Below are positions 8,678-16,571 of a stretch of DNA of 64,000 bases, piece after piece. The position numbers and the translations under genes are program-made. Under the pieces are notes generated by a model. That model ran no database searches, was not told the origin of the DNA, and saw only the letters and a program-made list of their open reading frames with translations. Numbering within the stretch: the stretch's first letter is position 1; the number at the start of each line of letters is the position of its first letter. This DNA is from JAICMB01 sp035295125 (lineage in GTDB: Bacteria; Acidobacteriota; Terriglobia; Bryobacterales; Bryobacteraceae): contig DATGJP010000067.1 in assembly GCA_035295125.1 (NCBI GenBank), positions 62,001 through 126,000 of the forward strand. The letters are read 5' to 3'.

Positions 8678-9796
8678 GTGGCTATGACAAACGGATTGGA
8701 CGGTGTAGTCGCCGCTACGACTAAACTCAGCCACGTCGACGGCCAGGCGGGACGTTTGATTCTATGTGGGTACGCGGTCGAAGACCTGGCGCCTCATGCC
8801 AGTTTCGAGGAGGTCGCGTACCTGTTCCTCCATGGCCGCTTACCCGACCCCGCGGAGCGCGCATTTTTCGGCCGGGAACTGGCTCAAAGGCGTGCCATCC
8901 CGGACGCCGCCATGCATGTTCTGCGCGAGGCTGCCGCCGTGAAAGCGCCGCCCATGGATGCTCTACGCATGGCCGCGTCCGTTCTTGGTATTGGACGGGA
9001 GGAAAACCCCCGCGAAGATGCAATGACCGCCATCGCTTGTTTTCCCGCCATTGTGGGAGCATACTGGCGTATCTGTCGCGGCGATCAGCCGGTACCGTTA
9101 CGAACCGATCTCCCGCATGCTGCTCACTTTCTCCACCAGCTGTTCGGCACGGAGCCTGACGCCGAGCGGGCCCGGGCGCTCGAAACTTATCTCAACACTG
9201 TGTGCGATCACGGCCTGAACGCTTCGACGTTCACGGCGAGGGTGATCGTTTCGACGCGTTCGGATGTGATCTCTGCGATCACAGGAGCCCTTGGGGCACT
9301 CAAGGGTCCCTTACACGGCGGTGCGCCCGGGCCGGCTCTCGACATGGTTTTCGAAATCGGTTCGCCTGAGCGCGCCGAGCCCGTCATCCGGGCCAAGCTC
9401 GACCGCGGTGAGCGGCTGATGGGCTTCGGCCACCGTGTTTATCGCGTGCGAGATCCCCGCGCGGACGTGCTGGCCGGGGCGGTGGAGCGCCTGTACGCGA
9501 ACGGAGGCGATCGAAGCATCTACGACCTTGCGCGGTACGTGGAAGGCACTGCGCTTCGCCTGCTGCATGACCATAAGCCGGACCGCCGCCTCGACACGAA
9601 CGTGGAGTTTTACACTGCCCTCCTGCTGCATGGTGTGGGGCTTCCCACCGACCTGTTCACGCCGGCGTTCGCCGCCGGACGCGTCGTCGGATGGTCGGCA
9701 CACTGCCAGGAGCAGCTTCTCGAGGGCCGTCTCATCCGGCCACAGTCGGAATACACCGGTCCTACGGAGCTGCATTACACAGCGCGCGTTGCATAG
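8678..9796 (+). CDS. citrate or 2-methylcitrate synthase
   Basis: A 372-residue citrate synthase without the HTH. His178 (CDHGLN), His213 (GPLHGG) and His252 (GFGHRVY) match the conserved and catalytic histidines, and the acyl-CoA-binding region with RDPRADVL follows. The position of the catalytic Asp is Glu310 (TNVEF), while the neighbouring fusion keeps Asp. In pig citrate synthase the same Asp-to-Glu change is damaging, but I believe some bacterial relatives carry Glu naturally. The start may be the GTG at 8678 or the ATG two codons later. Citrate and methylcitrate synthases cannot be told apart by eye, and no prpB or prpD lies nearby. Confidence 0.9.
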   Translation: MAMTNGLDGVVAATTKLSHVDGQAGRLILCGYAVEDLAPHASFEEVAYLFLHGRLPDPAERAFFGRELAQRRAIPDAAMHVLREAAAVKAPPMDALRMAASVLGIGREENPREDAMTAIACFPAIVGAYWRICRGDQPVPLRTDLPHAAHFLHQLFGTEPDAERARALETYLNTVCDHGLNASTFTARVIVSTRSDVISAITGALGALKGPLHGGAPGPALDMVFEIGSPERAEPVIRAKLDRGERLMGFGHRVYRVRDPRADVLAGAVERLYANGGDRSIYDLARYVEGTALRLLHDHKPDRRLDTNVEFYTALLLHGVGLPTDLFTPAFAAGRVVGWSAHCQEQLLEGRLIRPQSEYTGPTELHYTARVA

Positions 9797-10001
9797 CCGG
9801 GGGGCGGGCATCTTCCGAATACCTCGGCGAGGCAGCGAATTGGAAGCTCTGTAATACGATGGACCGACCTTCCAGAGTGGCTTTCACCTACCTGTTAACA
9901 CGGAGCGCTTGTAACGAACAGGGCTTGAAAATCAGATTTCCAGTGACGGCGGCGAGCAGGGTATTTCCGTTGACTCCCGCGCTGTGACACAATATCTACG
10001 C

Positions 10002-11357
10002 ATGAAGCGCCTGCAACCTGTGATTTGGATGAAGGGGACGTTCCTGAGCCCGCAGTATCTCCAGACGCAGGACCGATTCATCGAAAGCACGCTGGAGTTC
10101 TACATGGACGCGGTGTCATTCGCGCCATGGGGCTTCAAGCGCATCCAGGTGGATCAGGAAGCCCTGGAGGCGGGTTATTTTGCGCTTTCCGATGCCGCCG
10201 GGATTCTGCCGGATGGGCTGATTTTCGATGTTCCCGACTCCGATCCGTCGCCCTCCCCGAAGCCGCTTGCGGATTGTTACGAGCCCGACCAGAAGACACT
10301 CGACGTTTTCCTCGCCATTCCGCACTACCGCGAGCGCGGCCTGAACGTCTCGATCGCCCAGAAGAAGGCCGATACACGGTTTCTTGCGGAGGTCGCGATG
10401 CTGCGCGATGAGAATTCGGGACTGACGGAGAAACCAATACAGGTGGCGCGCAAGAATTTCCGTTTCCTGGCGGAAGGTGAGTCGCAGCAGCATATGTCGG
10501 TACTGCGTGCCGCTCGCGTGATTAAAACCAACGCCGGCACGTTGCAACTCGACCCGAACTTTGTTCCGCCATTGCTCGATGTCAGCGCTAGCGACTACCT
10601 GGTGTCCATTGCACGGCGCCTGGTCGAGATCCTGGCGGCGAAAAGCAGCACGCTTTCGGGAGGCCGGCGCCAGAAGAACCTGAGCCTGGCCGATTTCGGG
10701 ACCTCGGACATCGCGAATTTCTGGCTGCTATACACCATCAATTCGCATTTTCCGCTGATGCAGCACATTTTCGAGACCCGGCGAGGCCATCCGGAAAACC
10801 TGTATGCGCTGATGCTATCGCTGGGCGGGTGTCTTACGACGTTTTCCACGCAGATCCATCCACGAGATCTGCCGAAATACGAACACGACGATCTGTTCGG
10901 CTGTTTCCACGATCTGGATGAGAAAATCCGCTTCCTGCTCGAGACCGTGGTGCCGAGCAGCTTCATCTCCCTGCCGCTGAAGCTCATCAGCCCATTGATT
11001 TATGGCACTCCGCTGGCGGACGACAAGTACCTGAAGAATACGCGCCTTTACCTGGCCGTAAACGCTGACGTGAACGACGCGGATCTTATCGGCAAAGCGC
11101 CGTACCTGATCAAGGTGTGTTCCGCCAGCCATATTGACGTTCTCGTCCAGCGAGCACTTCCCGGTGTAACGCTGACCCACGTGCCGAAGCCGCCGAGCGC
11201 AATCCCGGTGAAAATGAATTACCAATACTTCCACATCGCGCAATCGGGCGGCCCATGGGAAGCGATTCAGCGTGCGCGAAATCTCGCGGCGTACGTGCCA
11301 GGCGACTTTCCGGCACCGAAGATGGAACTGGTGATTCTGTTGCCCGAGGCGACTTAA
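10002..11357 (+). CDS. tssK: type VI secretion baseplate protein TssK, copy 1
   Basis: A 451-residue TssK (VasE, ImpJ) homologue. TssK trimers connect the baseplate to the TssL-TssM membrane complex. The N-terminus has the family's IW-x-x-G-x-FL-x-PQ-x-x-Q-x-QDR signature, and the middle has NFWLLYTINS and RGHPENLY segments that closely match the second TssK at 15077. I chose the ATG at 10002 because both copies then begin MK(R/Y)L right before the signature; a GTG at 9984 is in frame six codons earlier. The 3' end overlaps the convergent methyltransferase gene by 4 bases. It stands apart from the tssK2-tssL-tssM run. Confidence 0.9.
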   Translation: MKRLQPVIWMKGTFLSPQYLQTQDRFIESTLEFYMDAVSFAPWGFKRIQVDQEALEAGYFALSDAAGILPDGLIFDVPDSDPSPSPKPLADCYEPDQKTLDVFLAIPHYRERGLNVSIAQKKADTRFLAEVAMLRDENSGLTEKPIQVARKNFRFLAEGESQQHMSVLRAARVIKTNAGTLQLDPNFVPPLLDVSASDYLVSIARRLVEILAAKSSTLSGGRRQKNLSLADFGTSDIANFWLLYTINSHFPLMQHIFETRRGHPENLYALMLSLGGCLTTFSTQIHPRDLPKYEHDDLFGCFHDLDEKIRFLLETVVPSSFISLPLKLISPLIYGTPLADDKYLKNTRLYLAVNADVNDADLIGKAPYLIKVCSASHIDVLVQRALPGVTLTHVPKPPSAIPVKMNYQYFHIAQSGGPWEAIQRARNLAAYVPGDFPAPKMELVILLPEAT

Positions 11358-12823
11358 CAGACTTGTAGAAATCCGCCGGAAACCAGGATTTTCAGCACGC
11401 CGGCAAAATCAGCCGCTTGCGTCTGTGCCTGGAGAATCTCTTCCTGCATTAACTGCCGGAACAAGTCCGCTCCAGTCTTCTTCCCGTCGCAACTCGCCAT
11501 CAAGTGGCCGACCCAAGGCTCAATCCTCATGTCCAGCTTGAATGGATATTCGGTCTCGAGTACAAACTGTACCGGAGTCCAATGCCCATCCTTGAGCCGG
11601 TTTATGACGCGCAAATCGGGCCCCGTCATGGCCCGCAAACGGCTGCCGAGGATCTTTTCGCCAGTGGTATCGGAAGCGGCGTGAGTCTCCCAGGCGAGCA
11701 GCCAGTCGTGTTCTAACCGACCGGTACGGTCGCCCTTCATCCGGCGCACGGTGAACGGTTCACGCCCGGCCGCTTTACGCTGGACGATCATCGCGGCATA
11801 GGAGAACGCGATGATTTTCAGTTCACGAAGAAAGTCGAGCCAGCGCTTGGCGGCTTCCGGATCGGTACGCCTGGCCATTACCGTCTGCGTGACCAACTCC
11901 TCCGGCGTAGCGACACGACGAACCACCACGGCCACGTCGAATTCGCGTTCTTCCGGGCCGAGCCATTGCCGGATGCGCCGTTCCAGGGGGGCGTCCTCGC
12001 GATCCGAGGCCATTGCGACGCAGTATAAGGTTCCACCGGGCCGCAGGTACTTGGGGGCCTGTTCGATAACGCGGCGCGTCACCTGCTCGCCGTCCTCGCC
12101 GCCGCTGTAGAAGATGTATTTGGGGTCCAGCGTCGGCATGTATGGTGGATGGGCCACGATCCGGTCGTACGTCGCATCGCCGGCGGGATCGTACAAGTCG
12201 CCGGTTCCGGTCGTCATGTTGTCGAGGCCGTTGAGCCGGCGTGCGAATTCCGCGAAATGAGTGGAGCGGGGCGCGATATCGAAGGCGCTGGCATGAGTGG
12301 CACACTCGTCGGCAGCCAGCAATGCAGCGACGCCGGTGCCGCCGCACAATTCCAGGAACGAGTCGCACGCGCCGCGCGGCAACAGGTCCAGGAACATCCG
12401 CGTATTCGGGACCACTGCGGGATAGACGATATCCGCCGCTGCTTCGCCACTCGACTCACTTCGCGGCGTCCAGCGATCCGAGATCGTATAGACGTTGCTT
12501 ACAGGGCAGAGACACACGGGACAACGCCCGTTCGAGAGCAGGCCGAGCCTTTCCAGAGCAGCGATCTCGTCAGGGGAAAGATGGCTCGAAAGATCGGCTG
12601 CGCTGATCTCGCGATCGTGTACGAAAAGCCCGATCAAAAGCGACAGCGTGTCATTTGCACCGCTCGTATCCTCGGGGTGGTCGTCAATAGTGACCTGCGT
12701 TAAAAGCGGAACTCCGAGACGTCGCGCGATCTCCGCTTCGTTAAACTGAACCCGTTCGAGCAGACCGCAAACGGTGGCAAAGTCTTCCGTAGTTCCGACG
12801 CGGATCGGATAGTCCTCGCTCAT
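11354..12823 (-). CDS. class I SAM-dependent methyltransferase, MTS-like
   Basis: A 489-residue protein. Residues 155-320 carry a Rossmann methyltransferase: motif I ELCGGTG at 158-164 and HPPY at 225-228, where N-(P/D)PPY enzymes have Asn. Enzymes with NPPY modify planar nitrogens of Gln, adenine or guanine; a His at the first position is unusual. Residues 1-115 look like a separate N-terminal domain ending in a CPVCLCP cluster that could bind metal. The start codon overlaps the stop of the motif-array gene as ATGA, so the two are coupled in one operon. The methyl acceptor is unknown. A role on the array protein or a type VI component is speculation from context. Confidence 0.75.
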   Translation of the reverse strand: MSEDYPIRVGTTEDFATVCGLLERVQFNEAEIARRLGVPLLTQVTIDDHPEDTSGANDTLSLLIGLFVHDREISAADLSSHLSPDEIAALERLGLLSNGRCPVCLCPVSNVYTISDRWTPRSESSGEAAADIVYPAVVPNTRMFLDLLPRGACDSFLELCGGTGVAALLAADECATHASAFDIAPRSTHFAEFARRLNGLDNMTTGTGDLYDPAGDATYDRIVAHPPYMPTLDPKYIFYSGGEDGEQVTRRVIEQAPKYLRPGGTLYCVAMASDREDAPLERRIRQWLGPEEREFDVAVVVRRVATPEELVTQTVMARRTDPEAAKRWLDFLRELKIIAFSYAAMIVQRKAAGREPFTVRRMKGDRTGRLEHDWLLAWETHAASDTTGEKILGSRLRAMTGPDLRVINRLKDGHWTPVQFVLETEYPFKLDMRIEPWVGHLMASCDGKKTGADLFRQLMQEEILQAQTQAADFAGVLKILVSGGFLQVC

Positions 12824-14892
12824 TTCTTCAGCGCGAGAACAATGATGATAATCACAAACAGAAGCAGTAGCCCACCGAATGCAAGAATCGCGGGAAGGTA
12901 GGTCTGAAAGAAGCTCTTCTTCTGCTCCTGCGGCAGCATGTATGGATTCGGAGCCGCCTGTTGTCCGAGAATCGGGGGCGCGGATGGCGTCTGCATCATG
13001 CTTGTGAACTCACCCGGTGGCTTCGGCTGGCCACCGTAACCGGGATAGCCCCCGTACCCGGCGTATCCGCCGTATCCGGCATACCCCGGATATCCGGGAT
13101 ACGCGCCCGGAGCCTGCGGCGTTGTAGGCGCCGCGAACTGGCCGGTGCCGCCGCTGGTTGGAGGAGCAGCCGGGGCGCCCGGAACACCACCTTGAGGGAA
13201 TCCGGGATCCTTGGCGCCAAACATTCGGGTGAATTCACCCTGCGGCGCTGCTTGCGGTCGCGGCGGTGGTGCGGGGCCAAAGGGATTTGCCGCATCCACC
13301 GGCGGCTTCATCGCACCAGGCTTGATGGGCGATTCGAAGAAACGCGTGAATTCGCCGGTCTCCTGCTTGGGAGCAACCGATGGAGGCGGAGGCGGCATAC
13401 TGCCCATGGACTTGGTGTCAAAGAGCCGCGTGAACTCTCCTTCGCCGGGTTGCCCTGTTGGCGGTTTTACCGAGGAGGGCGCCTCGAACAATCTCGTGAA
13501 TTCACCGCCGTGCGCCGCGGACGGCGGGGCGGCTTCGGGAGGCGCCGATTGTGGAGAAGCGGCCTTCGGCAAACCAGCCCCGGGAGCCTGAAACATCCGT
13601 GTGAATTCACCCCCTCCACCCTGCGGCTCATGCTGAGGCGCGGCAGCTTGCGGCGCGGGCTCCGGCGGTTTGACGGGCGCAGCAGGAGCTTCAAACATCC
13701 TGGTGAATCCGCCTGGCTCTTCGGCAATTGGAGCTGGCTGCGCCAGCGGCTCAGGGGGTGGCGGCGCAGAGTACTCAACGGGCGGAGCTACTGGGGCTGC
13801 GGGAGCAGGGGGCGGCTGCGGCGCCGGGGCGGCAAACATCCGCGTGAACGAGCCCCCTTCATCGTGTATGGGCGCTGCCGGCGTGGCCGCCGGTGCGGGC
13901 GCTGGTTCGGGTGCCTGTGCAACTGATGGAGGTGGCGGCGGTTGTCCCGGCGCCCTGAACATACGCGTGAACTCCCCGCCTCCGCCGGATTGTTCGGCTA
14001 CGACCGGTGGTTCGGCCGCAACCGGGGCGGGCGCTGGAGCAGGTGGAGGAGGCGCGACCGTCGGAGCCTGGAACATCCGGGTAAACTCGCCCGCAACGTG
14101 TGCGGGTTCGGCTGGCGCGGAAGGCGCCGCTGGAGCCGCTAAAGGCGCATCCGCGAAAATATTGCTGAACGCATCATCCGTTCCTGGCGCCGGAGCGCTG
14201 CCCGCCGGAAGAGCGGGTTCGGGAGCGGGCGGCGGCACGGGCTGTTGCGCTGTGGGGAACATCCGCGTCGCATCGGGCCCCGTCTCCGGCGTCAGCACTG
14301 GCCGGATCGCCGCTGCACGGGTCGGCGTCTCGATCAGGTGTCGAAAATCCTCTGATCCCTTGACGCCGGGCTTAGCGCCCTTGGCGCCAGCCGCAGCGGC
14401 CGGTGGAATGGGTTGCCCGGCATTCTGCTTTTTGAATAATGCGGCAAACGGATCGTCGGATTCCGCTGCAGAAGCCCCCGGCGGTGGCGGCGGAGCCCAT
14501 GGCAGCGCCGAAGAGCTCGCCTGTGCCGGCGGTGCCGGATATGGGGAACGATTCGCGGGCTCGGGGGCGTTCTGCGACGGCATTTGTGGGGGAGGTTGCT
14601 GTGCGGTAGTGCGCTGACTCACTAACCATTCTCGAAACCCCTGATACCCCTGGAGCATGGTTGTGACGACATAAGGTGTGCCCTCGTGCATACCTTCGGT
14701 GATCACTTGTGCACGGCCTTCGGGGGACAGATTGGCGACTTTCTGCATCGAAAACTTCGTTTCGAGAGATTCCGCGTTGGTGAACAAATGGACCAGGACG
14801 TCCCGACCGGTGGCGATTTCGCGGCCGCGAAATGTCTTAACGCCGTCATCGCGCAAAAGGTCGATCAGTTCATACGTACTGTAGAAGCTCAT
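12820..14892 (-). CDS. tail-anchored protein with degenerate kinase N-lobe and FTRMF motif array
   Basis: This 690-residue protein has four regions. Residues 5-92 align without gaps to the N-lobe of the Ser/Thr kinase at 20868 (YEL start, FRG, TGRDV, then GTPYVV). However, RDDG replaces the glycine loop and His35 replaces the ATP-binding Lys, and there is no C-lobe. Residues 95-590 are Pro/Ala-rich and probably disordered. They carry nine FTR(M/L/F)F motifs with Thr at 271, 309, 350, 397, 431, 466, 488, 516 and 555, plus relatives FAALF (149), FSNIF (242), ATRMF (208) and FTSMM (629). A Gly-Tyr-Pro stretch follows at 597-621. Residues 666-687 are a C-terminal membrane helix with a KK end, so the rest should face the cytoplasm. 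It is divergent from tssK copy 2. I do not recognise a named family. Confidence 0.85.
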   Translation of the reverse strand: MSFYSTYELIDLLRDDGVKTFRGREIATGRDVLVHLFTNAESLETKFSMQKVANLSPEGRAQVITEGMHEGTPYVVTTMLQGYQGFREWLVSQRTTAQQPPPQMPSQNAPEPANRSPYPAPPAQASSSALPWAPPPPPGASAAESDDPFAALFKKQNAGQPIPPAAAAGAKGAKPGVKGSEDFRHLIETPTRAAAIRPVLTPETGPDATRMFPTAQQPVPPPAPEPALPAGSAPAPGTDDAFSNIFADAPLAAPAAPSAPAEPAHVAGEFTRMFQAPTVAPPPPAPAPAPVAAEPPVVAEQSGGGGEFTRMFRAPGQPPPPPSVAQAPEPAPAPAATPAAPIHDEGGSFTRMFAAPAPQPPPAPAAPVAPPVEYSAPPPPEPLAQPAPIAEEPGGFTRMFEAPAAPVKPPEPAPQAAAPQHEPQGGGGEFTRMFQAPGAGLPKAASPQSAPPEAAPPSAAHGGEFTRLFEAPSSVKPPTGQPGEGEFTRLFDTKSMGSMPPPPPSVAPKQETGEFTRFFESPIKPGAMKPPVDAANPFGPAPPPRPQAAPQGEFTRMFGAKDPGFPQGGVPGAPAAPPTSGGTGQFAAPTTPQAPGAYPGYPGYAGYGGYAGYGGYPGYGGQPKPPGEFTSMMQTPSAPPILGQQAAPNPYMLPQEQKKSFFQTYLPAILAFGGLLLLFVIIIIVLALKK
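12994..14271 (-). repeat. in-frame array encoding F-x-x-hydrophobic-F motifs
   Basis: Eleven copies of a short coding repeat, about 18-24 bases each (plus strand GAACATCCGGGTGAACTC and variants), are separated by 66-230 bases of Pro/Ala codons. Nine encode FTR(M/L/F)F, usually preceded by Gly-Glu and followed by x-Ala-Pro; the outermost two encode ATRMF and FTSMM. All are in the same frame. Spacers differ in length and sequence, so only the motif is conserved, which points to selection on the peptide rather than recent tandem duplication. Confidence 0.85.
13030..13104 (-). repeat. Gly-Tyr-Pro short tandem repeats in the array gene
   Basis: Imperfect 9-15 base repeats encode GYPGY and GYGGY units (residues 597-621). 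They lie between the last full FTRMF motif and the degenerate FTSMM copy near the membrane anchor. Tyr/Gly-rich tracts of this kind are typical of low-complexity, self-associating segments. Copy number may vary between strains. Confidence 0.75.
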
Positions 14893-15076
14893 GGGAGGCA
14901 GCCTGCCTTTACATCATACGACCATGAACCGCCCGTTGCAGTCCACTATTGCCTTCCTTCGGCTGCCGCCGGCAAGTTAGATACGTTTTCGAGTCTCCCG
15001 CCACAAGTTACTTAGCGCGGACCCGGGATAGATGTCTCAATCCGCCCATGGTAGAGTAGATTTGCTTGATTCAGGT

Positions 15077-16438
15077 ATGAAATATCTTTCGCGTGTCGTC
15101 TGGTCCGAAGGCATGTACCTGGGTCCCCATCACTTCCAGGCGCAGAGCCGGTATTTTGAGGATTCAATCCGGTTTGCTGTATCCTCGCTGTGGTATCAAT
15201 CGTACGGCGTCATCAGCGGGGAACTCGACGCGGAAGCGCTACGCAACGGTACGCTCTCCGTACTTCACGCCCGTGGTGTTTTTCCAGACGGGCTGGCATT
15301 CCAGATGCCCGAATGCGATCCTTTGCCGGATACGCTGGCGATCGCGGACTTGTTTCCGGTAGCCCGAGACAAGGCAGCAGTGCTCCTGGGCGTTCCACCG
15401 CGGCGGCCGGATGGCCTAAACTGCATTACCACCGACCAGAATGGTGGGGGCGCCGAGAATGGCGTGCGTTTTCAAGGCGAGTTGAAGCTCTTGCATGACG
15501 AGACCACCGGGCGTGACGAGAAACCCGTGCAGGTGGGCCGCAAGAACATTCGACTGATGCTCGATACTGAAGATCCGGGCGACCTTGTCGTTCTCCCCAT
15601 CGCTCGCGTCATGCGCGATGGGTCCGGCAACTTTGCTTTCGATCCGGAATTCATTCCGCCTTGCCTGGAGTTGAGCGCCAGCAAGCGGCTGATGGACATT
15701 CTTGGGCGGCTGCTCGATATTCTCGGCAGCAAGAGCGCCATGTTCTCGCGCAGCAAGTCGGGCGACCGGCGCTCCTGGGCGGAATTTTCCACGAGTGAGA
15801 TCGCCAACTTCTGGCTCTTACACACGGTGAATTCGGCGCTGGCTCCTTTGCGGCATCAATACATGACCAAACGCGGGCATCCCGAGGAGCTTTACACCGA
15901 GATGTTGCGGCTGGGAGGTGCGCTGTGTACGTTTGCGCTCGATTCCCACCCGCGGACGTTGCCCCTTTACGATCACGACAAACTCGACGAATGCTTCAGC
16001 GCGCTCGACTATCATATCCGCACCCACCTGGAGACCATCGTCCCTTCGCGTTACATCCAGATTCCGTTGGTCAAGACGGGGGACTACTTCTGGGCCGGCG
16101 AAGTTATCGATCAGAGATGTCTCGGGCCGTCCCGCTGGTTGTTCGGCGTCAATTCGAGTGTCGGCGAGGTGGACGTGATCTCAAAAACGCCTCTCGTCGT
16201 GAAGTTCTGTTCGCAGGAATTTGTGCCCAAATTGGTGCAGCGCGCCTTGCCAGCCATGGGACTCACGCATGTCTCGGTGCCGCCATCCAGCATCCGGGCC
16301 AAAGTTGATTATCAGTATTTCAGTGTCAGCAAAGCCGGCCCGTGCTGGGATCACATTGTGCAGAGCCGGCGCATTGGGATTTACGTTCCGGGCGAATTAC
16401 CGGATCCCCAGATGGAGCTTTTGATCGTGCTTGAATGA
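15077..16438 (+). CDS. tssK: type VI secretion baseplate protein TssK, copy 2
   Basis: A 453-residue TssK homologue, clearly paralogous to the one at 10002. It shares NFWLL(Y/H)T(I/V)NS, RGHPE(N/E)LY, the HLET(I/V)VPS region and the C-terminal GE(L/F)P ending. The N-terminal signature is VWSEGMYLGPHHFQ. The ATG at 15077 places this signature as in other TssK proteins; an ATG at 15032 would add 15 unrelated residues. It heads a same-strand run of tssK, tssL, tssM and a Ser/Thr kinase gene, so this copy is more likely the main baseplate TssK. It is divergent from the motif-array gene, with about 140-185 bases between them. Confidence 0.9.
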   Translation: MKYLSRVVWSEGMYLGPHHFQAQSRYFEDSIRFAVSSLWYQSYGVISGELDAEALRNGTLSVLHARGVFPDGLAFQMPECDPLPDTLAIADLFPVARDKAAVLLGVPPRRPDGLNCITTDQNGGGAENGVRFQGELKLLHDETTGRDEKPVQVGRKNIRLMLDTEDPGDLVVLPIARVMRDGSGNFAFDPEFIPPCLELSASKRLMDILGRLLDILGSKSAMFSRSKSGDRRSWAEFSTSEIANFWLLHTVNSALAPLRHQYMTKRGHPEELYTEMLRLGGALCTFALDSHPRTLPLYDHDKLDECFSALDYHIRTHLETIVPSRYIQIPLVKTGDYFWAGEVIDQRCLGPSRWLFGVNSSVGEVDVISKTPLVVKFCSQEFVPKLVQRALPAMGLTHVSVPPSSIRAKVDYQYFSVSKAGPCWDHIVQSRRIGIYVPGELPDPQMELLIVLE

Positions 16439-16440
16439 CG

Positions 16441-16523
16441 TGTGGGGCAGGCTGAAAGCCTGCGCCGGGTTCGGAACCGAGCGGCGATCGCGAATCGACG
16501 CGCCGGCTTCCAACCTGCCCACA
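16441..16523. repeat. imperfect long inverted repeat between tssK2 and tssL
   Basis: The left arm (16441-16467, TGTGGGGCAGGCTGAAAGCC and on) and the right arm (16499-16523, ending in CCTGCCCACA) are imperfect inverted repeats of about 25 bases. The left arm also contains a perfect small hairpin, GCAGGCT-GAA-AGCCTGC (16447-16463). This resembles the hairpin-bearing dispersed repeats common in acidobacterial genomes. It could weaken transcription between tssK and tssL; it has no T-run, so it is not a classic terminator. Confidence 0.6.
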
Positions 16524-16571
16524 GTTCCGGTTTAGATCGTGCATCACAAAACTTGAGGTGAGGTGAGGGTG

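Noticed and set aside
9970..9998. TTGACT-N17-TATCTA as promoter of tssK copy 1
   Set aside because: Transcription would begin at about 10005, after the preferred ATG at 10002, so it cannot drive this start; probably a chance match.
12994..14271. Regularly spaced DNA repeats that could suggest a CRISPR array
   Set aside because: The repeats keep one reading frame, encode the FTRMF peptide, and the spacers are of unequal length and Pro/Ala-coding; no cas gene is near.
13670..14617. 315-codon open frame antisense to the motif-array gene
   Set aside because: It follows from the Pro/Ala codon bias of the opposite strand; it is Gly/Ala low-complexity sequence with no domain and no separate promoter.
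15032..15076. ATG at 15032 as start of tssK copy 2
   Set aside because: The 15 added residues are unlike TssK proteins, while the ATG at 15077 gives the same MK-x-L start as copy 1; kept only as an alternative.
16441..16523. Insertion sequence remnant between tssK2 and tssL
   Set aside because: There is no transposase fragment or target-site duplication; a short hairpin repeat explains it better.
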